DNA from: Micromonospora inyonensis
GTDB lineage: Bacteria > Actinomycetota > Actinomycetes > Mycobacteriales > Micromonosporaceae
Reading direction: 5' to 3'
Length of the DNA: 64,000 nt
Assembly: GCF_900091415.1 (NCBI RefSeq)
Contig: NZ_FMHU01000002.1
Coordinates: forward strand, 1,984,001-2,048,000
Below are positions 28,685-37,682 of the stretch, piece by piece; position 1 is the first letter of the stretch; every line of letters begins with the position of its first letter. A program made the position numbers and the translations under genes. The notes below the pieces were generated by a model. The model was not told where the DNA came from, did no database searches, and saw only the letters and a list, made by a program, of their open reading frames with translations.

Positions 28685-30748
28685 TCATCTGTCGGCCGCG
28701 TTCGCCTCCTGGGATGTCACGCTGCCGATGGCGTCGACGCGGCCCCACCGTCCGGGGATGTCGAGTAGCTCGATGCGACCGAACCGTTCGGGCAGTGCCG
28801 GCGAGACCACCAGATCATCGCCGTAGGGCTCGAGGCCGAGCAGCGTGCGTATCAGCAGCAGGGGCGCTGCGGTGGCCAGGGCCTGTGGGCTGTTCGCCGC
28901 GGGTTCCGGGACGGGGTGCCGGGTCAACTCGCGGTCGTAGCCGCCGAAGGCGTCCGGAAGTCGACCCTGGAAGTGCCGGGACGCGTCGATGATTCCCTCG
29001 GCGATCTGCCCGGCTTCCTGGTGGAATCCGTAGCGGCGTAGCCCCCAGGCGATGAAGGCGTTGTCGAATGGCCAGACGGTGCCGACGTGGTAGCCGAGTG
29101 GGTTGTAGCGTCCCTCCCCCTGCGCGAGGGTGCGTACGCCCCAGCCGGAGAAGAGTTGGGGGCCGAGCAGGTGTTGGGCGATCTTCGGTGCCCGGGATTC
29201 GTCGACGATGCCGCTCCACAGTAGGTGGCCGATGTTGGAGGAGAGGGCGTCGACCTGGCGGCCGTCGCCGTCGAGGGCGAGTGCGTAGTACTCGCCGTCG
29301 GCAATCCAGAAGTCGCGGTTGAAGCGTTCCTTGAGGTCGGCGGCTTCCCGTTCGAGGCGGTCGGCGTACGCGGGGTCGTGCCAGAACTCGCGGGCCAGCC
29401 TGGCGCCGCGGATCTTGGCGTCGTAGGCGTAGCCCTGCAGCTCACAGGTCGCCCGGGGCAGGCTGGGCAGCCGCCCGTCCCGGAACGAGATGGCCGTCGG
29501 GGAGTCCTTCCAGCACTGGTTCTCCAGCCCGGTCCGCTCGTTGCGGCGTTGGTACCAGACGTAGCCGTCGCCCATGATGTCGCCGTACTCGTCGATCCAG
29601 TGCAGCGCCGCGCGCGCCTCGTCCTCGAATTCGCGCACCACCGCGGCGTCCCCCGTCCACCGCTCGTACTCGTCGAGCAGGATGACGTAGAGCGGGGTGT
29701 TGTCGGCGGCGCCGAAGTAGGGCGATGTGGGAATTTCCTCAAACGCGGTCAGCTCGCCGTAGCGGAACTCGCTCAGGATCTTGCCCGGCTCCTCGTCCCG
29801 GAAGTCGTCGAGCACGCTGCCCTGGTCGATGCCGAGGATCCGCAGGGTGTTGACGGCCATGTCCGGTGTGAACGGCAGGACCTGCAGGCTGGTGAGGATG
29901 GGGTCGCGGCCGGTGAGGGTGGCGTTCCACGGCAGGCCCGCCGCGGGCAGCGGCTCGGTCGGTAGCGCCAGCGGCGAGAACCGCAGCGCGGCAAGGTCGA
30001 CCAGGCTGCGCTGGTAGGTCCGCTCCAGTGGCTTCCAGTCGCAGCTCAGCTGCGGAGCCTTGTCGAGCCACTGCCGCAGGTCGTGTTGGAGCCTTGCCGC
30101 GTCGCGTTGCTGGCGGGGGGGAGTCAGCTGTTCTCGCAGGTCCTGACCGTCGGGATGCAGCACCAGCCCCCGGACGTGCAGCATGGTGGTCCACTGCCCG
30201 TGGGGTTCGATCCGGATGTGGTAGGTCAGCCCCTCTTCGTCGACCTGCGCCGGCTCGGTCGTGGAGATCGCTGTCTCCAGCCGGAACTTCTCCCGCACGT
30301 AGCCGAGGTGCAGGCGACCGTTCTCGACGCGTTGGTAGACACGGCCGGCCTGCGTGCGTTCTTGTCTGACCATGTACACCGAGCTGAAGTCAGAGCCGGC
30401 GTCCACCCGGACGGTGAACACGGCCGGTTCCCCGGAATGGTTGAGCACTGTCAACCGCTCCTCGAAGCCGCCGGCCACCGCCCGTTCGCGGATCACCGAG
30501 ACCTTGGCGTCGACGTAGTGTGTCGGGGCCCCGGGCACCAGGAAGAACCGCGCCTCGAAGTACGACGGGTCGTCCATCGCCAGTGTGCTCACCCGTTCGC
30601 CGTTGATGGTCAGTCGCCACAGCGAGAGGAACCGGGTGTCGGATGAGAAGTAGCCGGTCGGGACGTGGGGCGCCGCCTCTATGTCGCCGCTGCCGTCGCT
30701 CAACACGAAGATGTTGCCGTCCAGGATTCTGACGACATCGGTTTTCAT
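28685..30748 (-). CDS. Glycogen-debranching-type protein, paralogue A
   Basis: A 687-residue protein with an N-terminal glycogen-debranching domain (residues 1-200: VRILDGNIFVLSDGSGDIEA, TGYFSSDTRFLS) and a C-terminal (alpha/alpha)6 six-hairpin glycosidase domain of amylo-alpha-1,6-glucosidase type (AAGLPWNATLTGRDPILTSL, GTVWPFDNAFIAWGLRRYGF). It probably hydrolyses or trims alpha-glucans in the cytoplasm. ATG 30748 is chosen because GGGGGAGG precedes it and it overlaps the SCP2 gene stop (ATGA). Paralogue B lies divergently 1 kb to the right. A 467-bp internal tract is nearly identical to B while the flanks have diverged. Confidence 0.85.
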   Translation of the reverse strand: MKTDVVRILDGNIFVLSDGSGDIEAAPHVPTGYFSSDTRFLSLWRLTINGERVSTLAMDDPSYFEARFFLVPGAPTHYVDAKVSVIRERAVAGGFEERLTVLNHSGEPAVFTVRVDAGSDFSSVYMVRQERTQAGRVYQRVENGRLHLGYVREKFRLETAISTTEPAQVDEEGLTYHIRIEPHGQWTTMLHVRGLVLHPDGQDLREQLTPPRQQRDAARLQHDLRQWLDKAPQLSCDWKPLERTYQRSLVDLAALRFSPLALPTEPLPAAGLPWNATLTGRDPILTSLQVLPFTPDMAVNTLRILGIDQGSVLDDFRDEEPGKILSEFRYGELTAFEEIPTSPYFGAADNTPLYVILLDEYERWTGDAAVVREFEDEARAALHWIDEYGDIMGDGYVWYQRRNERTGLENQCWKDSPTAISFRDGRLPSLPRATCELQGYAYDAKIRGARLAREFWHDPAYADRLEREAADLKERFNRDFWIADGEYYALALDGDGRQVDALSSNIGHLLWSGIVDESRAPKIAQHLLGPQLFSGWGVRTLAQGEGRYNPLGYHVGTVWPFDNAFIAWGLRRYGFHQEAGQIAEGIIDASRHFQGRLPDAFGGYDRELTRHPVPEPAANSPQALATAAPLLLIRTLLGLEPYGDDLVVSPALPERFGRIELLDIPGRWGRVDAIGSVTSQEANAADR
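29139..29605 (-). repeat. 467-bp near-identical tract, copy A (inverted relative to copy B)
   Basis: Read on the minus strand this tract matches 32855-33321 with only six mismatches by my count, five of them within one 9-base patch. It encodes LHWIDEYGDIMGDGYVW to PQLFSGWG. Sequence immediately outside differs at many positions. Confidence 0.9.
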
Positions 30749-31122
30749 CCCTGCCTCCCCCGGTCCCGGGCGGCGATCCGCGGGTGACGCGCGTTGGGCG
30801 GCGGCGCGAAGAGCCGCTCCAGCAAGCTGACGAGCCGGATTTGTCCTTTGAACGTCAGATCGTTCCTCAGCCACGCCGGGAACGGTTTGGCTTCCCCGCG
30901 GACCATCCGGTCGAAGAAGGCGTCGTCGGAGCGGATGACGGTGTCGGCGGCGCGGTTCTGCTGTGACACCCGGACGACGCCGCTGCGGATCTCCACGAAC
31001 CAGTGGTCGACCTCGTGGTCACGCTCGAGGTCGAACCGTATGGTGCCGTTCGTCTTCTTCAGCAGGCGTTCGTGGCCGTGTCGTTCGAGCGCCTCGAAGA
31101 AGTTCCTGGTCGTCTCCGACAT
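30745..31122 (-). CDS. SCP2 sterol-carrier-like domain protein, paralogue A
   Basis: A 125-residue single-domain protein of the SCP2 fold (TIRFDLERDHEVDHWFVEI, VSQQNRAADTVIRSDDAFFD, FPAWLRNDLTFKGQIRLV). SCP2 domains bind hydrophobic ligands. The start is ATG 31122, after a G-rich sequence, and the stop overlaps the debranching gene start (ATGA), so the two products are coupled. An almost equal-length paralogue stands head-to-head across a 209-bp promoter region. A direct link of SCP2 to alpha-glucan metabolism is not known to me. Confidence 0.8.
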   Translation of the reverse strand: MSETTRNFFEALERHGHERLLKKTNGTIRFDLERDHEVDHWFVEIRSGVVRVSQQNRAADTVIRSDDAFFDRMVRGEAKPFPAWLRNDLTFKGQIRLVSLLERLFAPPPNARHPRIAARDRGRQG

Positions 31123-31331
31123 GGCACCACCCCCGTAGAAATCCGCCGGACCACGAGCAGCGTCATGCGCATCAGGGTGGGTCGTCCTCACCCGGAACGG
31201 ATGAGCCTGGACTGCGGCGGCGAGCGGCGCGGGGAAATCCACCCGATCCGGGTGATGCGGCAGGGCCTCGCTCCGGGTCAGGGTGGGTACGCGGCATATC
31301 CGGGCTCGGCACGCATCGGAGGGAGGCGGAC

Positions 31332-31709
31332 ATGTCGAATCTGACCACGAGCTTCTTCCAGTCCCTCGCCCGTCGCGGGCACGAGACCCTCCTCGAGGAC
31401 GCCACCGGGACCATACGGTTCGACCTCACCCACGAGCAGGGCGTCGACCGCTGGTTCGTGGCCATCGAACGGGGCAATATCCGCGTCTCTCGGGATGGAG
31501 GCAAGGCCGACTCTGTCTTCCATGTCAGCCGGGCGACCTTCGACCGGATCTTGGCTGGCCAGTCACAGATGTACCCGGCATGGTTGCGCAACGAAGTCAC
31601 GACGGAGGGTGATCAACGGCTGGCCCGCCTCTTCGTTCGGCTCATGCCGGCGCCGCCCGAAGCCCATCACCCTCGGGATTTCGGCCGCGAACGGAGACGT
31701 GCGGCATGA
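31332..31709 (+). CDS. SCP2 sterol-carrier-like domain protein, paralogue B
   Basis: A 125-residue protein, the same length as paralogue A and aligned over its whole length (MSNLTTSFFQSLARRGHETL versus MSETTRNFFEALERHGHERL). The central SCP2 motifs are conserved. GGGAGG precedes ATG 31332. Its stop overlaps the start of debranching paralogue B (ATGA). The pair repeats the arrangement of the A pair in inverted orientation, so one cassette was duplicated. Confidence 0.8.
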   Translation: MSNLTTSFFQSLARRGHETLLEDATGTIRFDLTHEQGVDRWFVAIERGNIRVSRDGGKADSVFHVSRATFDRILAGQSQMYPAWLRNEVTTEGDQRLARLFVRLMPAPPEAHHPRDFGRERRRAA

Positions 31710-33760
31710 GCGACGGCCTTATCCGGCTGCTGGACGGCAACACGTTCGTCGTCAGTGAGGAGACGGGCGACATCGACGCGTCCCCCACCATCCCGACCGG
31801 GTTCTTCTCGTTCGACACCCGATTCCTGTCGAAATGGATCCTGTCCATCAACGACGAGCGGGTCAACGCGCTCAGCGTCGAGGAGGTCGAGCACTTCGAG
31901 AGCCGCATGGTCGTCGTCCCGACCCTCCCCGCTCCACTCGTCGACATCGGTGTTTCGGACATCGGTGTTTCGGCCATTCGCGACCGCTCCATCGGCGGAA
32001 GCTTCACGGAGCAACTGACCGTGATCAACAACGAATCCAGGCCCGTCGACCTGCGGATTCGGCTCGACGTCGACAGCGACTTCGCCGACCTCTTCGAGAT
32101 CAAGGACGTGCGGAACAAGAGCGGGACGTACTACACCCAGGTCGACGGCGGGCGCCTACGTCTCGGCTATCGGCGGGAAGCGTTCCGCCGGGAGACCCTG
32201 GTCTCGTCCACCGTGCCGGCCCGAGTCGACGAGCAGGGGCTGACATACCACGTTCGACTCGAACCGCACGGTCAATGGACCACCAACCTGCACGTGCAGG
32301 CGCTGGGCCGGGACGGGCGCGACCTTCGGGAGAGCCTGGAGGGCAGACCCGGTCGATCCCGAGCGCAGATCCGGCAGGACCTGGTCGGGTGGCTCGCGCG
32401 GGCACCCCGCCTCACCTGCGACTCGCCCACGTTGGGAATGACCTACCGACGGAGCCTGGCCGACCTCTCCGCGCTGCTTTACGCACCGCTGACCGCCGGC
32501 GGACGCGCCATCCCCGCCGCCGGCCTACCGTGGTTCATGGCGATCTTCGGCCGGGACAGCATCCTCACCAGCATCCAGGCACTGCCGTTCGCGCCCGACC
32601 TCGCCGCCACGACGCTACACCAGCTCACCGTGCGACAGGGGGCCGTCCTGCACGACTTCCGCGAGGAGGAGCCCGGGAAGATCCTCCACGAGCTGCGGTA
32701 CGGGGAGACGGCCGCATTCGAGGAGCAGCCACACTCGCCGTACTACGGTAGCGCCGACTCCACTCCTCTCTTCGTCATCCTGCTCGACGAGTACGAGCGG
32801 TGGACCGGCGACGCCACCCTGGTCCGGTCTCTCGAACGTCCCGGGAGAGCCGCCCTGCACTGGATCGACGAGTACGGCGACATCATGGGCGACGGCTACG
32901 TCTGGTACCAACGCCGCAACGAGCGGACCGGGCTGGAGAACCAGTGCTGGAAGGACTCCTGGGACGCCATCTCGTTCCGGGACGGGCGGCTGCCCAGCCT
33001 GCCCCGGGCGACCTGTGAGCTGCAGGGCTACGCCTACGACGCCAAGATCCGCGGCGCCAGGCTGGCCCGCGAGTTCTGGCACGACCCCGCGTACGCCGAC
33101 CGCCTCGAACGGGAAGCCGCCGACCTCAAGGAACGCTTCAACCGCGACTTCTGGATTGCCGACGGCGAGTACTACGCAATCGCCCTCGACGGCGACGGCC
33201 GCCAGGTCGACGCCCTCTCCTCCAACATCGGCCACCTACTGTGGAGCGGCATCGTCGACGAATCCCGGGCACCGAAGATCGCCCAACACCTGCTCGGCCC
33301 CCAACTCTTCTCCGGCTGGGGGGTGCGGACGCTCGGCACCGGCGAGGGACGCTACAACCCGATCGGCTACCACGTCGGCACCGTGTGGCCGTTCGACAAC
33401 TCCTTCATCGCTTGGGGGCTGCGCCGCTACGGATTCCACCAGGAGGCCGGCCGCATCGCCGAGGGAATCATCGACGCCGCGGAACACTTCGACGGACGGC
33501 TCCCCGAGGCGTTCGGCGGATACGAGCGGACGCTGACCAGATATCCCGTGCTGTACCCCACGGCGTGCAGCCCACAGGCGTGGTCCACCGGAACTCCCCT
33601 GTTGCTGCTGCGGACCATGCTCGGCATGGAGCCACGCGGCGAGCACCTGGTGGCCAGACCGGCCGTGCCCCCGGGCATGGGCCGGATCGAGCTGCTCGAC
33701 ATCCCCGGGCGGTGGGGCAGGGCGGGCGCCGTCGGACGCGCCCACCCGGAGCGACGCTAA
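31706..33760 (+). CDS. Glycogen-debranching-type protein, paralogue B
   Basis: A 684-residue paralogue of the protein at 28685-30748, with the same two domains (LIRLLDGNTFVVSEETGDID at the N-terminus, then AAGLPWFMAIFGRDSILTSI and GTVWPFDNSFIAWGLRRYGF). Near residue 82 it has a short tandem repeat, DIGVSDIGVSAI, not present in A. It is translationally coupled to its SCP2 gene (ATGA). Amino-acid similarity to A is moderate in the N-terminal half and almost complete between about residues 384 and 538. Confidence 0.85.
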   Translation: MSDGLIRLLDGNTFVVSEETGDIDASPTIPTGFFSFDTRFLSKWILSINDERVNALSVEEVEHFESRMVVVPTLPAPLVDIGVSDIGVSAIRDRSIGGSFTEQLTVINNESRPVDLRIRLDVDSDFADLFEIKDVRNKSGTYYTQVDGGRLRLGYRREAFRRETLVSSTVPARVDEQGLTYHVRLEPHGQWTTNLHVQALGRDGRDLRESLEGRPGRSRAQIRQDLVGWLARAPRLTCDSPTLGMTYRRSLADLSALLYAPLTAGGRAIPAAGLPWFMAIFGRDSILTSIQALPFAPDLAATTLHQLTVRQGAVLHDFREEEPGKILHELRYGETAAFEEQPHSPYYGSADSTPLFVILLDEYERWTGDATLVRSLERPGRAALHWIDEYGDIMGDGYVWYQRRNERTGLENQCWKDSWDAISFRDGRLPSLPRATCELQGYAYDAKIRGARLAREFWHDPAYADRLEREAADLKERFNRDFWIADGEYYAIALDGDGRQVDALSSNIGHLLWSGIVDESRAPKIAQHLLGPQLFSGWGVRTLGTGEGRYNPIGYHVGTVWPFDNSFIAWGLRRYGFHQEAGRIAEGIIDAAEHFDGRLPEAFGGYERTLTRYPVLYPTACSPQAWSTGTPLLLLRTMLGMEPRGEHLVARPAVPPGMGRIELLDIPGRWGRAGAVGRAHPERR
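32855..33321 (+). repeat. 467-bp near-identical tract, copy B
   Basis: This is the partner of 29139-29605 in inverted orientation about 3.2 kb away. The largest difference is CCGACGGCC in A versus TGGGACGCC in B just after AAGGACTCC. Identity ends sharply at both sides. Confidence 0.9.
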
Positions 33761-33882
33761 GACCGCGCCAATACCTTCGTCGCCTACGCCATCCAGCAAA
33801 GCACTATCAAACCGGACATTGTAACAGCGACACCGGGGCCCTGGATCCATCGCGACTGTGTAGGAAGCGCTACGCTCGTCCC

Positions 33883-34734
33883 GTGTTCGATATTGCGCCT
33901 CGTCGGCTGATTTTGACCCTGTACGGCCTCTACGCCCGCGACGAGCACAACTGGCTATCGGTGAGTGCGGTCGTGCGTCTGATGTCTGACCTCGGCGTCG
34001 ACTCGGCCAGCGTGCGTTCTTCGATTTCCCGCCTCAAGCGGCGCGGTGTCTTGGAGTCCATGAAGGTGGGCGGTTCGGCTGGATACTCCCTATCGGCGAG
34101 TGCTCTCGAGGTCCTGCGCGAAGGAGACGTCCGCATCTTCGGCCTCAAGAGGGCGACCGAGTCGGACGGACTGGTCATGGTGGTGTTCTCGGTACCCGAG
34201 TCGGAGAGGGACCGGCGGCACAAGCTCCGGACGCTGCTGTCCGGGTCGGGCTTCGGCACGGTGTCGCCGGGAGTCTGGGTTGCTCCTAGCGTCCTGTTCC
34301 AGGAAACGGTGAACATGCTCACCACGCGCGGGCTCAGTCCTTACGTGGAGGTGTTCCGGGCTTCGTACGAGCACTTCGGCGCTCTCGAGGAGCGCGTCCG
34401 GACATGGTGGGACCTCGAGGCGATGAACGCCGAGTACTCCACGTTCATCGACAACTTTGGGGGCGTTCAGGCGGAGTGGCGCAAGTCGTCGAAGTCACCG
34501 CAGCGCGCGTTCGAGGTCTATGTGCCGTTGTTGACCGAATGGCGCCGGCTTCCGTACCTGGACCCGGGGCTGCCTGCCTCGGTGCTTCCGAAGGACTGGA
34601 GCGGGACCAGGGCGACCGAGTTGTTCGCGGACCTCGATGCTCTTCTTCGACAGCCCGCCCGGTCACACGCTCTGGAGGTCATTCACGCGAAGCCCGGGTC
34701 TGGAATCGGTCGCACGGCGTGCGCAGCGTCCTGA
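33883..34734 (+). CDS. PaaX-family transcriptional regulator 1
   Basis: A 283-residue protein with the PaaX architecture: an N-terminal winged helix (LTLYGLYARDEHNWLSVSAV, VRSSISRLKRRGVLES), a central domain (VMVVFSVPESERDRRHKLRT, FGTVSPGVWVAP) and a C-terminal domain (WRRLPYLDPGLPASVLP). PaaX represses phenylacetate catabolism and responds to an aryl-CoA ester. Here no phenylacetate genes are present, so an aryl-CoA thioester of the neighbouring catabolic cluster is a likely ligand. GTG 33883 is chosen at the start of similarity. It is convergent with the FAD/Fe-S dehydrogenase. Confidence 0.85.
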   Translation: MFDIAPRRLILTLYGLYARDEHNWLSVSAVVRLMSDLGVDSASVRSSISRLKRRGVLESMKVGGSAGYSLSASALEVLREGDVRIFGLKRATESDGLVMVVFSVPESERDRRHKLRTLLSGSGFGTVSPGVWVAPSVLFQETVNMLTTRGLSPYVEVFRASYEHFGALEERVRTWWDLEAMNAEYSTFIDNFGGVQAEWRKSSKSPQRAFEVYVPLLTEWRRLPYLDPGLPASVLPKDWSGTRATELFADLDALLRQPARSHALEVIHAKPGSGIGRTACAAS

Positions 34735-34782
34735 CCAAGCTCCATCGCGACGCTGCACACCACCACGGTGGGCAGCCCGGTC

Positions 34783-37590
34783 TTACGCTCCGTGCGACTC
34801 CTCCCTCGGTCGTGTGACAGCGTCGAGAAGCTGGAGGATGTGTTGATAGGGGAAACCAGTCGCGCGAGTCATCCCGATTTCACACGTGCGATTGCAAGAG
34901 GCGTGCGCGGCTCCCCCTAGATTCTTCACCTCTCGTACCTCGGGTGCCGTGGCGGCGGTGGTCAGCTCCGGATGGAGCATTCCCCTGTCGCCGGCAAACG
35001 CGCAGCAACCCCAGTCCACCGGAACGTGCACGTCTTCGGCGACCGACCGCGCGATGTGCACGAGGGCGTCGTCGACGCCGAGGTGCGCGGAGGAGCAGGT
35101 GGGGTGGAGCACGAGGCTGGGGATCTTGTGGTGGGCCGGCAAGCGATCCAGGACTTTCTCGGCCACGAATGCCACAGCGTCCTGGACCTGAACGCCAGGG
35201 ATATCACGCAAGAGCGTCGTGAAACCCTCGGTGCAACTCGTCGCGTCGCTGATGACCCGGAAGTGCCCAGCTCGCCTCACCGCTCGAAGCACTCGGGTAC
35301 GCATCTCGTCGTACCCCCGCGGGAATCCCTTCGACGACCAGGGCGTGCCGCAGCACAACGAGTCGATCTCCTCCGGCACGGCCAAGCGGAGCCCGACCCG
35401 CTCACAGAGACGCTCCAGGCTGACCTGCACGCCGTCGCCGACGGCGCCGAACACCGATCCGACACAAGCCGGGAGGTAGAGCGCGTCCGCATCGTCGACG
35501 GTGGGTCGCGCACGCCGTTGCCCGCCCGCTGGCAGATCCGGCGTCCAGCGGGGGACGACCTCGGTTCCAAGGACGGTGCGACCGACGTCGGTGGCACCGG
35601 TCACCAGCTTGGACGGAGACAGTGCGGCGAGGCTGAGCGCCACCGAGCCGGCGCGGGTCGCACTCGACCAGTGCTTCGCGGCAGCAGTCCACACCGCTGT
35701 CTCGGCGCGGCCGTGGATGTCACGCCGGAGGCGCTTCACCAGGTCACCTGTGTTGATCTGGACCGGGCACGCCGTCCGGCACATCCCATCTGCGGCGCAG
35801 GTGTCGACCCCGTCGTAGCGGTAGGCCTGCTCGAGCTCGGCCACCAGCGCCTCGTCGCCCCGACGACGGGCCGACTCGACCGCGCGCCGTGCGACGATGC
35901 GCTCACGTGGCGTGAGTGTGAGGTTCTTGCTCGGGCAGACAGGCTCACAGAAACCGCACTCGACGCACCTGTCGACCTCCTCCTCGACCTTCGGGTGGAG
36001 CTTGAGGTGCTGGATGTGCACCGTTGGATCGTCGTTCAGCACGACGCCCGGGTTGAGCATGCCGTCCGGATCAACAAGACGCTTCGTCTCCAGCATCACG
36101 TCGTAGAGCTCGTCGCCGTACTGGCGACGGACGTACGGCGCCATCACGCGACCCGTGCCGTGCTCGGCCTTCAGCGATCCGCCATGGCCGAGGACCACAT
36201 CGACCATCGCCTCGGTGAACAGGTGATACCGCTCGAGCTGTTCCTCGGACTCGAAGCGGTCCGTCAACATGAAGTGGACGTTGCCGTCCTTGGCGTGCCC
36301 GAAGATGACGCTGTCGCGGTAGTCGTGGACGTCGAACAGGTCGCGGAGACTCTCGCAGGTGTCGGCGAGACTGCCTACCGGCACCACGATGTCCTCGAGC
36401 AGAGCCGTGGTCCCGCTGGGTCGAGAACCGGCGACGGCGGCATACAGACCCTTGCGGAGCTTCCAGAGCTTCGCCCGCCCTCGAGGGTCCCGATCCAGCC
36501 GCACGGGGGTGCTGACCGGCAGCTGGGCGAGCACAGCGCCGGCCACATCGACAAGGTCGGCCAGCTGCTCGGCAGTCTCGGCCTGGTACTCCACCAGAAG
36601 CGCAGCATGCTCCCTCCCCGTGACTGCCGCGACCTGAGCCGGGACATCCGCGGCGGGCCCGAGTGACTGCCCGACCCGAAGGGACGTCGCGTCCAGCAGC
36701 TCGATCGTCGCGGCCTCGGTTGCGACAAGGGAAGGCAGGGCGTAATTGGCTTCCGCGAGGGTGTCGAACACCGCGAAACCGGTCGCGGCGTGCGTGCGCA
36801 ACGGAACGGTGCGGAAGGTCGCCTCGGCGACGAATGCCAACGTCCCTTCGCTCCCGATCGTCAGGTGGGCGAGGATCTCACACGCCGTGTCGAAGTCGAC
36901 GTAGGAGTTCACGCCGTATCCCATGGTGTTCTTCATGGCGAACTGTCGCTCTATCGTGGCCAACGACCGAGGGTTCCCGCGCACTCGATCTCGTAGCCGA
37001 AGCAGCCCCTCGTGCAGCTCCGGCTCGGCGGCACGCAGCCGCTCGTCGGCATCGGGAGCTCCCGTGTCGACCACCGTGCCTGACGGCAACACCAGGACGA
37101 GCGACTCGACGGTGCGGTAGCAGTTCTCCACGGTCCCGCACGCCATTCCGCTGGAGTTGTTGGCGACGACGCCGCCGACCGTGCAGGCCGCCTCGCTCGC
37201 GGGATCGGGTCCGAGCCTCCGCCCGTACGGCGCTAGACGCGCATTGACCTGCCGCAGCGTCAGGCCGGGCTGGACACGGACGCGCCGGCCATCGTCGAGC
37301 ACCTCGAGGTCTCGGAAGCCGGCCCGGACATCGACGAGCACCCCCTCGGTGAGGCCCTGCCCTGACAGGCTCGTGCCGCCTGCCCGGAACGTCAACGGGA
37401 CACGGAGGCCAGCCGTCGCCCGCATCAACCGACCCACAGCTTCGGCATCCCGAGCGACCACGACGGCCTGCGGAGTCAGCAGGAAGTGGGAGGCATCCGC
37501 TGCACGCACATGACGGTCCAGGGCGCGGGAGCGGACGTCCGCGACATCACCGACCGCCGCCCGGAGGGCGTTGACAAGCGCCGTGGTCAT
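34783..37590 (-). CDS. FAD-linked, Fe-S D-lactate/2-hydroxyacid dehydrogenase
   Basis: A 935-residue membrane-associated oxidase-like dehydrogenase. The N-terminal FAD domain has PLTFRAGGTSLSGQGL and DPASEAACTVGGVVANNSSG. It is followed by the FAD-oxidase C-terminal domain ending SLKAEHGTGRVMAPY. The ferredoxin part has CVECGFCEPVCP and the variant second cluster CAADGMCRTACP with three cysteines. CCG-type segments follow (SLCCGTPWSS, WGCCAFAGD). This is the architecture of Dld-II-type D-lactate dehydrogenases, which feed electrons to quinone. ATG 37590 follows the upstream extension that lacks domain sequence. It is divergent from a GntR gene, with a palindrome between them. Confidence 0.88.
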   Translation of the reverse strand: MTTALVNALRAAVGDVADVRSRALDRHVRAADASHFLLTPQAVVVARDAEAVGRLMRATAGLRVPLTFRAGGTSLSGQGLTEGVLVDVRAGFRDLEVLDDGRRVRVQPGLTLRQVNARLAPYGRRLGPDPASEAACTVGGVVANNSSGMACGTVENCYRTVESLVLVLPSGTVVDTGAPDADERLRAAEPELHEGLLRLRDRVRGNPRSLATIERQFAMKNTMGYGVNSYVDFDTACEILAHLTIGSEGTLAFVAEATFRTVPLRTHAATGFAVFDTLAEANYALPSLVATEAATIELLDATSLRVGQSLGPAADVPAQVAAVTGREHAALLVEYQAETAEQLADLVDVAGAVLAQLPVSTPVRLDRDPRGRAKLWKLRKGLYAAVAGSRPSGTTALLEDIVVPVGSLADTCESLRDLFDVHDYRDSVIFGHAKDGNVHFMLTDRFESEEQLERYHLFTEAMVDVVLGHGGSLKAEHGTGRVMAPYVRRQYGDELYDVMLETKRLVDPDGMLNPGVVLNDDPTVHIQHLKLHPKVEEEVDRCVECGFCEPVCPSKNLTLTPRERIVARRAVESARRRGDEALVAELEQAYRYDGVDTCAADGMCRTACPVQINTGDLVKRLRRDIHGRAETAVWTAAAKHWSSATRAGSVALSLAALSPSKLVTGATDVGRTVLGTEVVPRWTPDLPAGGQRRARPTVDDADALYLPACVGSVFGAVGDGVQVSLERLCERVGLRLAVPEEIDSLCCGTPWSSKGFPRGYDEMRTRVLRAVRRAGHFRVISDATSCTEGFTTLLRDIPGVQVQDAVAFVAEKVLDRLPAHHKIPSLVLHPTCSSAHLGVDDALVHIARSVAEDVHVPVDWGCCAFAGDRGMLHPELTTAATAPEVREVKNLGGAAHASCNRTCEIGMTRATGFPYQHILQLLDAVTRPREESHGA

Positions 37591-37626
37591 CGAACACCCG
37601 GACCCACACATACATCCATGGCCTAA

Positions 37627-37654
37627 TTGTCTAGCAAGTATGCTGCTTAGACAA
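37627..37654. promoter_or_regulatory. Operator-like dyad TTGTCTA-N14-TAGACAA
   Basis: Perfect 7-bp arms separated by 14 bases (21 bp centre to centre, two helical turns) lie between the divergent dehydrogenase and GntR genes in AT-rich DNA. This is the expected position for GntR autoregulation and control of the dehydrogenase. Confidence 0.6.
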
Positions 37655-37682
37655 CCCCTGAAGAGACAGCTAGCCTGTCGCT

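Noticed and set aside
34972..36666. 564-residue plus-strand frame
   Set aside because: Antisense to the FAD/Fe-S dehydrogenase, which has full domain motifs.
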